Below are positions 43,933 through 53,113 of a stretch of 64,000 nt of DNA, piece by piece; position 1 is the stretch's first letter; every line of letters starts with the position of its first letter. Made by a program: the position numbers and the translations under genes. The stretch is from GCA-2732755 sp965228265 (GTDB taxonomy: Bacteria; Planctomycetota; Phycisphaerae; Phycisphaerales; UBA1924), in NCBI GenBank assembly GCA_965228265.1, contig OZ245804.1:1302001-1366000 (forward strand). Direction: 5' to 3'. The notes beneath the pieces were generated by a model. It did no database searches, was not told the DNA's origin, and saw nothing but the letters and a program-made list of their open reading frames with translations.

Positions 43933-44286
43933 TCAGAGTCTTCGCATCGTGTCGCCCGCGGGGGTGCCGCAGTACATGCACTTCTGGTGTCGTTTGGAGA
44001 GAGTTCTGCCGCAAGAGGCGCAGGCGTTGGTATCCACGTGGACTTTGCCGTCGAGCCTGCCGTCGGAGAGATCGATCTCGTTGATTTTGTCTTCGAGTTC
44101 CTGCTCGGTGATGCCGAGCTTCTCGCTCATGAGTGTCCAGATGGCCATGGTGGTGAGCGAGAGTCGATCGGTGCGGCTTTCGAGTTCGCGCAGGGCGCTT
44201 CGGACGTCGCCGGCCTGTCTGGCTGCGGAATCGGCGCTAAGCGCTGCCGAGCGGATTCTGGATTGCTGATAGAGTTCCCAGAGCAT
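43933..44286 (-). CDS. Zinc-ribbon protein, unknown function
   Basis: A 117-residue soluble protein: an N-terminal helical region (Arg- and Ser-rich, about 1-70) and a C-terminal zinc ribbon with two Cys pairs, NACASCGRTLSKRH then KCMYCGTPAG (CxxC...CxxC). Zinc binding is well supported and the role is not. The 3' side to 43698 is a 235-bp gap with one 8-bp hairpin near 43854-43875 and no other recognised feature. Upstream, 40 bp from accC's stop. Confidence 0.65.
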   Translation of the reverse strand: MLWELYQQSRIRSAALSADSAARQAGDVRSALRELESRTDRLSLTTMAIWTLMSEKLGITEQELEDKINEIDLSDGRLDGKVHVDTNACASCGRTLSKRHQKCMYCGTPAGDTMRRL

Positions 44287-44326
44287 CGTGTACCTCCCCG
44301 GTCAGTGGTTCGGTACGGTAGGTGGG

Positions 44327-45667
44327 TTATTTCAGCAAGCGTTCGAGATAGTGGATATCGATCCCGCCGGCGGCGAAGTCGGCGTTCTCCATGAGTCGCT
44401 TGTGGAGCGGGATGGTGGTGTGGATCGGGCCGATGGTCAGCTCGCCCAGGGCGCGCTTCATGCGGTTGATCGCCTGCTTGCGGTCGTCGGCGTGGACGAT
44501 GAGCTTGCCGATCATGGAGTCGTAGTTGGGCGGGACGCGGTAGCCCGGGACGACGTGGGTGTCCATGCGGACGCCCGGGCCACCCGGCATGTGGAGCGTC
44601 TCGATGACGCCGGCCGAGGGCATGAAGTTCTTGTCGGGGTTCTCGGCGTTGATGCGGCACTCGATCGCGTGGCCCTTGATCGAGATGTCCTTCTGCTTGA
44701 AGGGCAGCGGCTCGCCCGAGGCGACGAGGATCGACATCTTGACGATGTCCACGCCCGTGATCATCTCGGTCACCGGGTGCTCGACCTGCACGCGGGTGTT
44801 GACCTCGAGCATGTAGAAGTTTTGCTGCTCGTCCATCAGGAACTCGACCGTCGCGGCGCCGGCGTACTCGGCGCTCTTGATCAGCTTGGCGGCGCTCTCG
44901 GCGACGGCGGTGATCTTCTTGCGGTCGATGCCCGGGCCCGGGGCCTCCTCGATGACCTTCTGATGGCGGCGCTGCATGGAGCAGTCGCGCTCGAAGAGGT
45001 GCACGGCGTGGCCGTGCTTGTCACCGATCGTCTGGATCTCGACGTGGCGGGCGCGTTCGAGGAATTTCTCGATGAAGACGGCGCCGTTGCCGAAGGCGGC
45101 CAGTGCTTCCTGCTGGGCCTTCTTGATGTTGGTGCGGAGTGTGGCCTCATTGTGGCAGACACGCATGCCGCGACCGCCGCCGCCCGCGGCGGCCTTGATG
45201 ATCACGGGGTAGCCGATCTCGTTGGCGACTTCGACGGCCTCTTCCTCTTCCTCGATCGCGCCCTCGGAGCCGGGGAAGACGGGGACCTTGGCGGCCTTGG
45301 CGTATCGCTTGGCCTCGACCTTGTCGCCCAGCTTGCCCATGGCTTCGGGGGAAGGGCCGATGAATTCGATCTTGCAATCGCGGCAGATGGCGGCGAAGTC
45401 GGCGCGTTCGGAGAGGAAGCCGTAGCCCGGGTGGATCGCGTCGACGTCGGCGATCTCTGCGGCGGCGATGATGCGGGGGATGTTGAGGTAGCTGTCTTTG
45501 GAGGGGCCCGGCCCGATGCAGATGGCCCGGTCGGCCAGGCGCAGGTAGGGCGCGTCGGCGTCGGCCTCGGAGTAGACGCAGACCGTCTCGATCCCGAGTT
45601 CCTGGCACGCGCGGATGATGCGGAGGGCGATCTCGCCCCGGTTGGCAATAAGGACGCGTCTGAACAT
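44327..45667 (-). CDS. accC: Acetyl-CoA carboxylase biotin carboxylase subunit AccC
   Basis: ATP-grasp enzyme that carboxylates biotin on AccB, the first step of fatty-acid synthesis. 446 residues, the normal length. Visible: FRRVLIANRGEIALRIIRA (start at 45667; an upstream ATG at 45682 would add five residues), HPGYGFLSE, the Gly-rich loop KAAAGGGGRGMRV, and the ATP-grasp metal residues in EVNTRVQVEHPVTE. The gene follows accB by 93 bp, with an inverted heptamer hairpin between them ending 17 bases from the start. Only a weak ribosome site (GGATA) is seen. Confidence 0.96.
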   Translation of the reverse strand: MFRRVLIANRGEIALRIIRACQELGIETVCVYSEADADAPYLRLADRAICIGPGPSKDSYLNIPRIIAAAEIADVDAIHPGYGFLSERADFAAICRDCKIEFIGPSPEAMGKLGDKVEAKRYAKAAKVPVFPGSEGAIEEEEEAVEVANEIGYPVIIKAAAGGGGRGMRVCHNEATLRTNIKKAQQEALAAFGNGAVFIEKFLERARHVEIQTIGDKHGHAVHLFERDCSMQRRHQKVIEEAPGPGIDRKKITAVAESAAKLIKSAEYAGAATVEFLMDEQQNFYMLEVNTRVQVEHPVTEMITGVDIVKMSILVASGEPLPFKQKDISIKGHAIECRINAENPDKNFMPSAGVIETLHMPGGPGVRMDTHVVPGYRVPPNYDSMIGKLIVHADDRKQAINRMKRALGELTIGPIHTTIPLHKRLMENADFAAGGIDIHYLERLLK

Positions 45668-45684
45668 GGAGTATCCAGGCACAA

Positions 45685-45751
45685 GGCATTAGGCACTAGG
45701 CACTGGTACGGGCTGTTTCGAACTAGTGCCTAATGCCTAGTGCCCAGTGCC
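45685..45751. repeat. Inverted heptamer-repeat hairpin between accB and accC
   Basis: Left arm: three tandem 7-mers, GGCATTA-GGCACTA-GGCACTG (45685-45705). Right arm: four inverted 7-mers, TAGTGCC-TAATGCC-TAGTGCC-CAGTGCC (45724-45751). Positions 45685-45699 and 45723-45737 pair as a 15-bp perfect stem with a 23-base loop. It could fold on either strand, and no T-tract follows. Confidence 0.85.
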
Positions 45752-45760
45752 TTCGGACGC

Positions 45761-46234
45761 TCAGTTCGGCTTGACGAGGAAGAGCTTCTGGCCGAACTCC
45801 ACGGCCTGGCCGCTCTCGACGAGGCACTTGGCGATCGTGCCCGAGGTCTCGGCTTTGATCTCGTTGAAGACTTTCATGGCCTCGACGAGGCAGACGACGG
45901 TGTCGGAGCTGACCGAATCGCCCACCTTCACGAAGTTGTCGCTGTCGGGGTTCGGCGCGGAGTAGAACGTGCCGACCATGGGCGACTCGATGGCGATGAG
46001 CCCGTCGTCGGCGTCGCCCGCGTCGGAGGTGTCGCCGCTGGTGCTGCTGGCGGGCGCAGCCTGTGCGGGCAGCCCCGCGGGCGCGGCGTGCACGACGGGC
46101 TGGCTCGCGTAGACAGTGCCGGGCTGGCCTCGGCGCAGCGCGACGGTTTCTTCTTTATCTTGGAGGTCGAGCTCGGTGAGGTCGTTCTCGACCATGAGTT
46201 TGACGAGCTCTTTCAGCTTTCGGATATCGATCAT
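45761..46234 (-). CDS. accB: Biotin carboxyl carrier protein AccB
   Basis: 157 residues. N-terminal helix MIDIRKLKELVKLMVEND, a Pro/Ala/Ser-rich linker (about 45-77) and a biotinyl domain with the biotin Lys121 in VEAMKVFNEI. It carries biotin between AccC and the carboxyltransferase. GTFYSAPNPDS is the conserved thumb-side segment. First gene of the accBC unit, divergent from the ABC permease gene across 108 bp. Confidence 0.95.
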   Translation of the reverse strand: MIDIRKLKELVKLMVENDLTELDLQDKEETVALRRGQPGTVYASQPVVHAAPAGLPAQAAPASSTSGDTSDAGDADDGLIAIESPMVGTFYSAPNPDSDNFVKVGDSVSSDTVVCLVEAMKVFNEIKAETSGTIAKCLVESGQAVEFGQKLFLVKPN

Positions 46235-46342
46235 GGTGTGTTCCGTTGAGATCGCTCGGTGATCGGGCGCGAAACGCCCGTATTTGCTGGATGCATAGCG
46301 TAGCCGGTTCAGTGGCGCTGTGCCGGAATCGGGGATGCTGAG

Positions 46343-47941
46343 GTGGAGGGCCGGGGCTTGGCAGATCGTCGAACGAGCACGCGAGCGGGATCGCCCTGGC
46401 TTGCGGTGTCGGCGCTCGTGGTGGTCGTCGCGTCGGCCTGTCTGTATCCGCTGGGTGCGCTGGTGTGGCAGGCGGTCGCGGGGCTTGGAGGATCTGAGGA
46501 TCCGATCGGATTCAGGCCGAGCATCGGGCTTCTGGGCGAGACTGTCGGTTGGGCGGTGTTGATCGGCAGCCTGTCGGTTGTGATCGCGTGGCCCGGTGCG
46601 TGGCTCAGCCGCGGCTGGCGCGCGTGGTGGACGCCTGTTCTGGTGGTGCCCGTGCTGCTGCCGAGTTGGCTGGTCTACTCGGGGCTGGGCCTGCTGCGGG
46701 CGCCGGGGACAGCAATCGGGGACTGGCTGGCGATGGGCCCGAGCTGGCGGGCGATTCTGGCGGGGCGTGTGCTGGCGGTGGTGGGGCTGGCGCTCTGGGC
46801 GAGCCCGATCGCGCAGCTGGTGATCGCGTCGCGCGTGCGCGAGATCGACCCGGCTTCACTCGAGGCGGCCCAGCTCGTGGGGCGCGGGCCGATCCTCTGG
46901 ACGCGGCTTCGGCTCGGGATGAGTCTGCGCAGCTCGGTCATGGCGGGCGGTCTGGTGTCGGTGGTGATGCTCGGGTCCGCGGTGCCGTTGCACCTGGCTC
47001 AGCTGAATACCTACGCGACGAAGGTCTGGCTTGAGCTCGATGCGACAGCGGCGGACGAGCGCTGGCGGGTGGTGCTTGCGGCTTGGCCTGTGCTGATGAT
47101 CGTGCTGGTTGCATCGCTGGCGGTGTGCGCCGGATTGTGGAGATGCGGACGCTCGATGCGGGGCGACGGTCAGGCGATGAAAGGGGCCGGTCGGCTTGGG
47201 GGCCTGTTGGCGGTTGGTGTGCCGATAGCTGCGGTGGTGCTGCCGGCGACGCTGTTTGCGCTGGATCTGGAGTCTTTCGAGACGATCTCAACGATTTGGC
47301 GCACCGAGGCGCGGGCGATCGGGTCGGCTTGGGTGATCGCGGGTGTTGTCGGGCTGATCGGGGCGATGGTCTGCGCGGCGGTCTGGATCGGGCTGGGCGG
47401 CGGGCGATGGTCGCGGCGGGTGACGGTGGTGTGCGTGGCGGCTTCAATCGTGACGGCGCTGCTGCCCGGTGTGGTGACGGGGGTGCTGATCGGCGGGGCG
47501 TGGCGGGCGATTGATGATTCGGTGTTGATCGTGATTTTGGCGCACGTTTCGAGGTTTCTGGCGCTGCCGGCGGGGATCGGTGTGCTCCTGGCCCTGACGG
47601 AGCCGAGCGAGGACCGGGATCTGCGGCTTCTGGCGGGCGCGACGGGGCCGATCGGGTGGGCCAGAACGTCGGGTGTGCGCGGTTGGCCCGCGATCGCGGC
47701 TGGGGCGCTTGCTGCGGGTGGGCTCTCGATGCACGAGATCGAGAGCTCGATCGTGGTGAGTCCGCCCGGGATGGCCTCACTCGCGAGGTCGATGCTGAAT
47801 CTGCTCCATTTCCAGCGCTACGAGCATCTGGCGGGGCTCGCGCTCGTGGTGATCGGATTCGGTACGCTGGTGGTGAGTGGGGCGTCGGGGCTGTGGTTGG
47901 TGTGGATGCGAACCGCCCGCGGGTCGAATCCGAATCAGTGA
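46343..47941 (+). CDS. ABC transporter permease (binding-protein-dependent, two-domain)
   Basis: 532 residues and about twelve TM helices, in the pattern of fused FbpB/ThiP-type permeases. The coupling EAA loop is visible in ASLEAAQLVGRGPILWTRLR. The second half's loop near LLAGATGPIGWARTSGVRG is degenerate. No ATPase with a matching family or periplasmic binding protein lies next to it, so its partners are encoded elsewhere. The stop overlaps the next gene by four bases. GTG start. Substrate (iron, thiamine or other) unknown. Confidence 0.75.
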   Translation: MEGRGLADRRTSTRAGSPWLAVSALVVVVASACLYPLGALVWQAVAGLGGSEDPIGFRPSIGLLGETVGWAVLIGSLSVVIAWPGAWLSRGWRAWWTPVLVVPVLLPSWLVYSGLGLLRAPGTAIGDWLAMGPSWRAILAGRVLAVVGLALWASPIAQLVIASRVREIDPASLEAAQLVGRGPILWTRLRLGMSLRSSVMAGGLVSVVMLGSAVPLHLAQLNTYATKVWLELDATAADERWRVVLAAWPVLMIVLVASLAVCAGLWRCGRSMRGDGQAMKGAGRLGGLLAVGVPIAAVVLPATLFALDLESFETISTIWRTEARAIGSAWVIAGVVGLIGAMVCAAVWIGLGGGRWSRRVTVVCVAASIVTALLPGVVTGVLIGGAWRAIDDSVLIVILAHVSRFLALPAGIGVLLALTEPSEDRDLRLLAGATGPIGWARTSGVRGWPAIAAGALAAGGLSMHEIESSIVVSPPGMASLARSMLNLLHFQRYEHLAGLALVVIGFGTLVVSGASGLWLVWMRTARGSNPNQ

Positions 47942-49008
47942 GGGTTCGCGGTGTCTCTGATGGAAAGCGGGCGGATGTGCGGGTGAGCGGGCGTTCCATC
48001 TCGGTGCTGGTGTGCGCGGCGGTGTGCTGCGTCTTGGCTGCGTGCGATGAGCGGGCCGAGCCGGGCGCATCGGGAAGGCTCGAAGTCCGGCGCGTGCTGG
48101 GCGAGCCGGGGCGGGCGCCGGGGCAGCTCATGTACCCGCGCGGGATCGCGTCGGCGGACGGGCAGCTCTGGGTGGTGGACAAGGGAGCCAGGGTCCAGCG
48201 GATCGACCCGGAGACGGGGCGCGGGCTTCGGCTCTTTACGACACCCAAGCACGACAACGGCAAACCCACGGGGATCACGCTCGCGCCGATGCCGGGCGAT
48301 GACGCGAGGCTCGGGCTGTACGTGGCAGACACCCACGAGCACCGTGTGCTGGTGTATGACGTCGAGAGCGGCTCCGATGAGCCGGCGCTCGCGTTCGGGT
48401 CGATGGGCGTCGAGGACGGGCAGTTCACGTACCCGACGGACATCGCGGTGCTGACGGACAACGCGGGGAGAGTAGAGCGGATCTACGTGAGCGAGTACGG
48501 CGGGCACGACCGGATCAGCGTGTTCTCGCCCGAGCTGGAGTTCCTGTTTGATTTCGGTGTCTTCGGTGTCGCGCACGAGGGCGACCAGGCGGAGCACCGG
48601 GTGGTGTTCGATCGACCCCAGTCGATCGCGGTGGACTCGCGGGCGCGCGAGCTGATTGTGACGGACGCGTGCAATCACAGGCTCGGGCGGTTCACGCTCG
48701 AGGGCGAACACATCGCGTGGATCGGGGGCGGCGCGACGGATCTGATGCGCTATCCGTACGGGCTGGAGCTGATCGGTGACAGGCAGGTGCTGGTCGCGGA
48801 GTTTGGCGGCAACCGCGTGAGCCGGGTGGATCTTGAGACGGGCGAGGTGCTTGGAGTGATCGGCGAGCCCGGTCGCGAGACCGGGCAGCTCGCGATGCCG
48901 TGGGGTGTCGCGGTGCTCGGTGATGAGTTGTTTGTGCTGGACTCGGGGAACAACAGGATTCAGGTCGTGGGCCTTGGTGGCGTGCCTCTAGCAGGGGGCG
49001 GGCGATGA
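47938..49008 (+). CDS. NHL-repeat beta-propeller lipoprotein
   Basis: 356 residues from the coupled GTG at 47938; a second GTG at 47977 would start nearer the signal (MRVSGRSISVLVCAAV). The lipobox is VLAAC. The mature protein has several NHL-type blades, seen as PRGIASADGQLWVVDKGA, GLYVADTHEHRVLVYD, RIYVSEYGGHDRISVF and GELFVLDSGNNRIQVV-type strands. NHL propellers mediate protein or glycan binding. It is overlapped on both sides by its neighbours, so it belongs to the long run. Confidence 0.8.
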   Translation: MRVRGVSDGKRADVRVSGRSISVLVCAAVCCVLAACDERAEPGASGRLEVRRVLGEPGRAPGQLMYPRGIASADGQLWVVDKGARVQRIDPETGRGLRLFTTPKHDNGKPTGITLAPMPGDDARLGLYVADTHEHRVLVYDVESGSDEPALAFGSMGVEDGQFTYPTDIAVLTDNAGRVERIYVSEYGGHDRISVFSPELEFLFDFGVFGVAHEGDQAEHRVVFDRPQSIAVDSRARELIVTDACNHRLGRFTLEGEHIAWIGGGATDLMRYPYGLELIGDRQVLVAEFGGNRVSRVDLETGEVLGVIGEPGRETGQLAMPWGVAVLGDELFVLDSGNNRIQVVGLGGVPLAGGGR

Positions 49009-52000
49009 TGGGGCTGGCGGCGATGGTGATCGGGCCGATCGAGCTGGCGATGCCGGCGTGGTTGTGGCTCCTGGTGCCCGTGTGGGCGCTGGTGATACTG
49101 ATCGGTCGCAAGAGTCTGAGCGCGGTGGGGAGTGGATCGCGCCGGGCGGCGCTGGTTGTGCGGATGCTGGTGGTGCTCTTGGTGGTGGTGACGCTCGCCG
49201 AGCCGAGCTGGCGCGAGGAGTCGGACAAGCTCGCGGTGACGGCTGTGATCGACATGAGCCGATCCGTGCCGACGCGGATGCAGTCGATCGCGGAGGAGTA
49301 TGTCGAGGCAGCGGCTGCGGTGGGTCGTGGTGATGCGGATCTGCTGGGCGGCGTGACCGCGGCGCGGGAGGCGTATGTCCAGAGCCTGCCGAGCACGCTG
49401 CGCCAGTCGCTCGAGCCCGAGACGATCGGATCGGCGGACGGGACGAATCTCGAGGAAGCGGTGCGGATGGCGCTTGCGATCCGTCCAGGGGACGCGGCGT
49501 ACCGGTTGCTCGTTATTACCGACGGGAACGAGACGGACGGGAGCCTGCTGGCGGCGGCGGAGACGGCGCGCGCGATGGGCGTGCCGATCGACGTGCTGCC
49601 TCTGACGTACAGGTACGAGGGCGAGGTGATCGTCGAGCGCGTGGAGACACCGACGACGGCTCGGATGGGCGAGCTGATCAACGCGCGGGTGACGATCCAG
49701 TCGACGCGCGAGACGAGCGGGACGCTGACGGTGTTGATCGGGGGTTCGCCGATCGATCTGGACCCGACGGGCCCGGGGCTCGGTGTGCCGGTGACGCTCG
49801 AGCCGGGCTCGAACACGCTCGTGGTGCCGATGGGGATCACGAAGCGTGGGCCTCAGGAGATCTCGGCGGTTTTCGAGCCGGACGAGGGCGAGCGCGGCAT
49901 CGGTGATGTGATCGATGAGAACAACAGCGCCGGGTCGATCACGTTCTTCTCGGGTGAGGGCCGGGTGCTGGTGATCGGCGAGAGCGAGCGGGAGTTCGCG
50001 GAGTTCGTCGCGGCGCTCGAGGCCGAGCGGATCGGCGTGGACGCGGTGATGGCGGATCGTGCGCCGGCGACGTTGGTGGAGTTCAACGCGTACGACGCGG
50101 TGGTGCTGTGCAATGTGCCGGCGTACGCGTTCAGCGAGGCGCAGCAGGTGGCGCTGCGTCAGTATGTGGAAGACGGCGGGGGCGGTCTGCTCATGACGGG
50201 CGGGCCCGAGTCGTTCGGCGCGGGCGGGTGGATCGGTTCGCCGATCGAGGACGTGCTGCCCGTGCAGCTCGATCCGCCGCAGACGAGGCAGATGCCAAGG
50301 GGCGCGCTGGCGCTGATCATGCACTCGATCGAGATGCCCGAGGGCGTGTACTACGGCAAGCAGACAGCCGAGGCCGCTTCGATGGCGCTGTCGCGGCTCG
50401 ATCTCGTCGGGATCATCGAGTACACGGGCTTCGGCGGCGGGGTGACGTGGGTGTACCCGATGTCGGAACGCGGCGACGGCTCGGCGGTGCGGGCGGCGAT
50501 CAACCGGCTCAGCTTCGGCGACATGCCCGACATGCACCCGTCGGTGCAGCTGGCGTACAACGGGCTCATCAACGCCCCGGCCGGTCAGCGGCACGCGATT
50601 ATCGTGACCGACGGCGACCCGTCGCCTCCTTCGGCGGCGTTGCTGCAGAAGTTTGTCGATGCGGGCATCACGATCAGCACGGTGGGCGTCTTCCCGCACA
50701 ACGGCGGCGTCGCCAGCCCGGACCTGAAGCGTCTCAAGGACATCGCCGAGTTCACGGGCGGGCGGTACTACGGCATCACGACGTCGACACAGCTTGCGAC
50801 CATTCCGAAGATCTTCATCAAAGAAGCACAGACGGTGAAGCGTTCGCTGATCTGGGAGGGCAATCCCTTCGAGCCGGCGCTGACGGGTATGCCCAGTGCG
50901 CCGATGACGGGTGTGACCGGCGTGCCGAGCATCCGCGGGTATGTGGTGACAGCGGATCGTCAGGACGGGTTGGCGGTGGTGACGATGCGCGGGCCGCAGG
51001 ACGATCCGATCCTGGCGCAGTGGCAGCGGGGGCTCGGTCGTGTACTTGCGTTCACGGGCGACGTGTCGACGCGCTGGTCGCCGAGCTGGCCCGGCTGGTC
51101 GGGGTACCGGTCGTTCTGGGGCGAGCACGTGCGCTGGGTGATGCGCCCGACGGGCTCGGCTGAGGCGCGGACGAAGATCGAGCAGCTCGGTGACGAGTCG
51201 GTTTTGACGGTGGATCTCGCGATGCCGGACTCTGGCGAGCGGATCAACTTCGCGACGATCAAGGGGCGCGTGGCGGGTCCCGGGAGCGAGTCGCAGGAGA
51301 TCACGCTTCGGCAGGAGGGGCCGGGGCGGTATGTGGCGAGGTTCGATTCCTCGGAGCCGGGCTCGTACATCGTCGGCTTGCGGTACTCGACGCCGGGCGA
51401 CGAGGGTGAGGCGCCGATGGAGGGCACGGTGCAGGCGGCGGTGACGAAGCCGTTCACGGATGAGTTCCGGGCGCTCGAGGACAACGCGGGGCTTCTGCGC
51501 CAGATCGCCGAGCGCACGGGCGGGCGGGTTTTGCCGGCCGACGCGCAGCAGGCGAACCTGTGGCTCCGCGAAGGGCTGACGCGGCCCGTGGCCCGTGAGT
51601 CGATTTACATGCTCTGCGCGATGCTGGCGCTCGGGCTGTTCCTGGTGGATGTGGCGGTTCGGCGTGTGCGGCTTGATCTGGGTGTGCTGCGAGCGATCGG
51701 GAGCAAAGCGTTCGGGCGGTCCAAGAGTGTCGAGGCGGCGTCCGTCGGCACGCTCCGCGAGGCCAGGGCCCGTGCGCAGGCGAAGATGGCGGGCGACAAG
51801 AAGGAAGATGAACGCAAGGCCGACGTCTCGACGCGGAAGTTCGAGTACGAAGAGGGCATGGACGATTCGCCCATCACAGCGGACGGTTCCGCGGCGGCGC
51901 CCCTCGTGAGCAAGGAAGAGAAGCCTCAGGAAATAAAGGGCGCAGACGCCGAGGACGAGGGGCTGGGTCGGCTCCTCAAGGCGAAAAAGCGCGCCAAGGA

Positions 52001-52019
52001 CGAGATGGATCAGGATTGA
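49005..52019 (+). CDS. Large membrane protein with VWA and GATase-like domains
   Basis: 1004 residues. N-terminal TMs (about 10-33 and 48-66) precede a VWA domain with DMSRS at 83-87 (MIDAS Asp-x-Ser-x-Ser) and VITDGNETDG. A class I glutamine-amidotransferase-like fold follows (YDAVVLCNVPAYAF, GGGLLMTGGPESFG), with its catalytic Cys/His apparently absent. A second VWA-like stretch is around HAIIVTDGDPS. A C-terminal TM near 870 leads to a charged Lys/Glu-rich tail. Such proteins occur with MoxR ATPases. Overlaps the NHL gene by four bases. Confidence 0.82.
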   Translation: MMGLAAMVIGPIELAMPAWLWLLVPVWALVILIGRKSLSAVGSGSRRAALVVRMLVVLLVVVTLAEPSWREESDKLAVTAVIDMSRSVPTRMQSIAEEYVEAAAAVGRGDADLLGGVTAAREAYVQSLPSTLRQSLEPETIGSADGTNLEEAVRMALAIRPGDAAYRLLVITDGNETDGSLLAAAETARAMGVPIDVLPLTYRYEGEVIVERVETPTTARMGELINARVTIQSTRETSGTLTVLIGGSPIDLDPTGPGLGVPVTLEPGSNTLVVPMGITKRGPQEISAVFEPDEGERGIGDVIDENNSAGSITFFSGEGRVLVIGESEREFAEFVAALEAERIGVDAVMADRAPATLVEFNAYDAVVLCNVPAYAFSEAQQVALRQYVEDGGGGLLMTGGPESFGAGGWIGSPIEDVLPVQLDPPQTRQMPRGALALIMHSIEMPEGVYYGKQTAEAASMALSRLDLVGIIEYTGFGGGVTWVYPMSERGDGSAVRAAINRLSFGDMPDMHPSVQLAYNGLINAPAGQRHAIIVTDGDPSPPSAALLQKFVDAGITISTVGVFPHNGGVASPDLKRLKDIAEFTGGRYYGITTSTQLATIPKIFIKEAQTVKRSLIWEGNPFEPALTGMPSAPMTGVTGVPSIRGYVVTADRQDGLAVVTMRGPQDDPILAQWQRGLGRVLAFTGDVSTRWSPSWPGWSGYRSFWGEHVRWVMRPTGSAEARTKIEQLGDESVLTVDLAMPDSGERINFATIKGRVAGPGSESQEITLRQEGPGRYVARFDSSEPGSYIVGLRYSTPGDEGEAPMEGTVQAAVTKPFTDEFRALEDNAGLLRQIAERTGGRVLPADAQQANLWLREGLTRPVARESIYMLCAMLALGLFLVDVAVRRVRLDLGVLRAIGSKAFGRSKSVEAASVGTLREARARAQAKMAGDKKEDERKADVSTRKFEYEEGMDDSPITADGSAAAPLVSKEEKPQEIKGADAEDEGLGRLLKAKKRAKDEMDQD

Positions 52020-52069
52020 CCGCAGCCGATCCGATCGGCGTGCGGAGAGTGTGAGCAAGGAGCCAAGCG

Positions 52070-53113
52070 ATGGCGATCAACGAGAGTGCCCAGACGCCCC
52101 AGGAAGTCGCGGCACAGTGCGAGGCGTTCAAGAAGACCTATCAGGCCCTCGTCGACGAGGTGGGCAAGGTGATCGTCGGTCACCGCGAGGTGGTGGATGC
52201 GGTGCTGATGTCGTTCTTCGCGGGCGGCAACGTGCTGCTGGAGGGTGTGCCGGGGCTCGGGAAGACATTGCTTGTGCGCACGCTGGCGGAGACTCTGGAT
52301 TTGCCATTCAGCCGAATCCAGTTCACGCCCGACCTGATGCCGGCGGACGTGATCGGCACGAACATCGTGATGGAGGATCAGGCGACGGGGCATCGGCGTT
52401 TCGAGTTCCAGAAGGGGCCGATCTTTGCGCAGGTGGTGCTCGCCGACGAGATCAACCGCGCGACGCCCAAGACGCAGTCGGCGCTCTTGGAGGCGATGCA
52501 GGAGCGGAGCGTGACGGTGGCGGGGCAGACGTACAAGCTCGAGCTGCCGTTCATAGTGCTTGCGACGCAGAATCCGATCGAGCAGGAGGGGACGTACCCC
52601 TTGCCCGAGGCGCAGCTGGACCGGTTTATCTTCAAGATCAACCTCGGGTACAACAAGCTGACGGACCTGATGACAATCATCGATCGCACGACCGGGGCCG
52701 AGACGCCCAAGGTAGGCAAGCTGTTCGACGGGCCGAGCATTCTGGAGGCGCAGAAGCTGATCCGCTCGGTGGTGATCGCGCCGCACGTGAAGGAGTATGC
52801 GGCGAGGCTCATCCTGGCGACGCACCCCGAGGGCGAGTTCGCGGGCGGTTCGAGCAGCGCGACGAACCGGTACGTGCGGTGCGGGTCGTCGCCGCGCGGA
52901 GCGCAGGCGCTAATCCTGGGCGCGAAGGTGCGCGCGGTGACGGAGGGCAGGTATCACGTCGGCAACGAGGACATCCGGCACATGGCGAAGCTGGCGCTTC
53001 GACACAGGCTGATCCTGAACTTCGAGGCCGAGGCGGACCGGGTGAACCCGGACAACATTGTGGAAGAGATTCTCAAGATGACGCCGACGGAGCCGGTGGG
53101 GGTGGGGGCGTGA
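52070..53113 (+). CDS. MoxR-family AAA+ ATPase
   Basis: 347 residues. Walker A EGVPGLGKTLL, Walker B and sensor ADEINRATPKTQSALLEAMQE, sensor 1 VLATQNPIEQEGTYPLPEAQ, and the arginine-finger/sensor 2 region SSPRGAQAL. MoxR ATPases are chaperone-like and pair with VWA/DUF58 proteins to activate or insert partners. AAGGAG eight bases before ATG. Fifty bases separate it from the VWA giant; downstream junctions overlap. Confidence 0.93.
   Translation: MAINESAQTPQEVAAQCEAFKKTYQALVDEVGKVIVGHREVVDAVLMSFFAGGNVLLEGVPGLGKTLLVRTLAETLDLPFSRIQFTPDLMPADVIGTNIVMEDQATGHRRFEFQKGPIFAQVVLADEINRATPKTQSALLEAMQERSVTVAGQTYKLELPFIVLATQNPIEQEGTYPLPEAQLDRFIFKINLGYNKLTDLMTIIDRTTGAETPKVGKLFDGPSILEAQKLIRSVVIAPHVKEYAARLILATHPEGEFAGGSSSATNRYVRCGSSPRGAQALILGAKVRAVTEGRYHVGNEDIRHMAKLALRHRLILNFEAEADRVNPDNIVEEILKMTPTEPVGVGA

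Noticed and set aside
48960..52058. Open frame of about 1030 codons on the minus strand
   Set aside because: Antisense to the VWA/GATase-like gene; composition is Arg/His-rich and lacks domains, so it is a codon-bias artefact.
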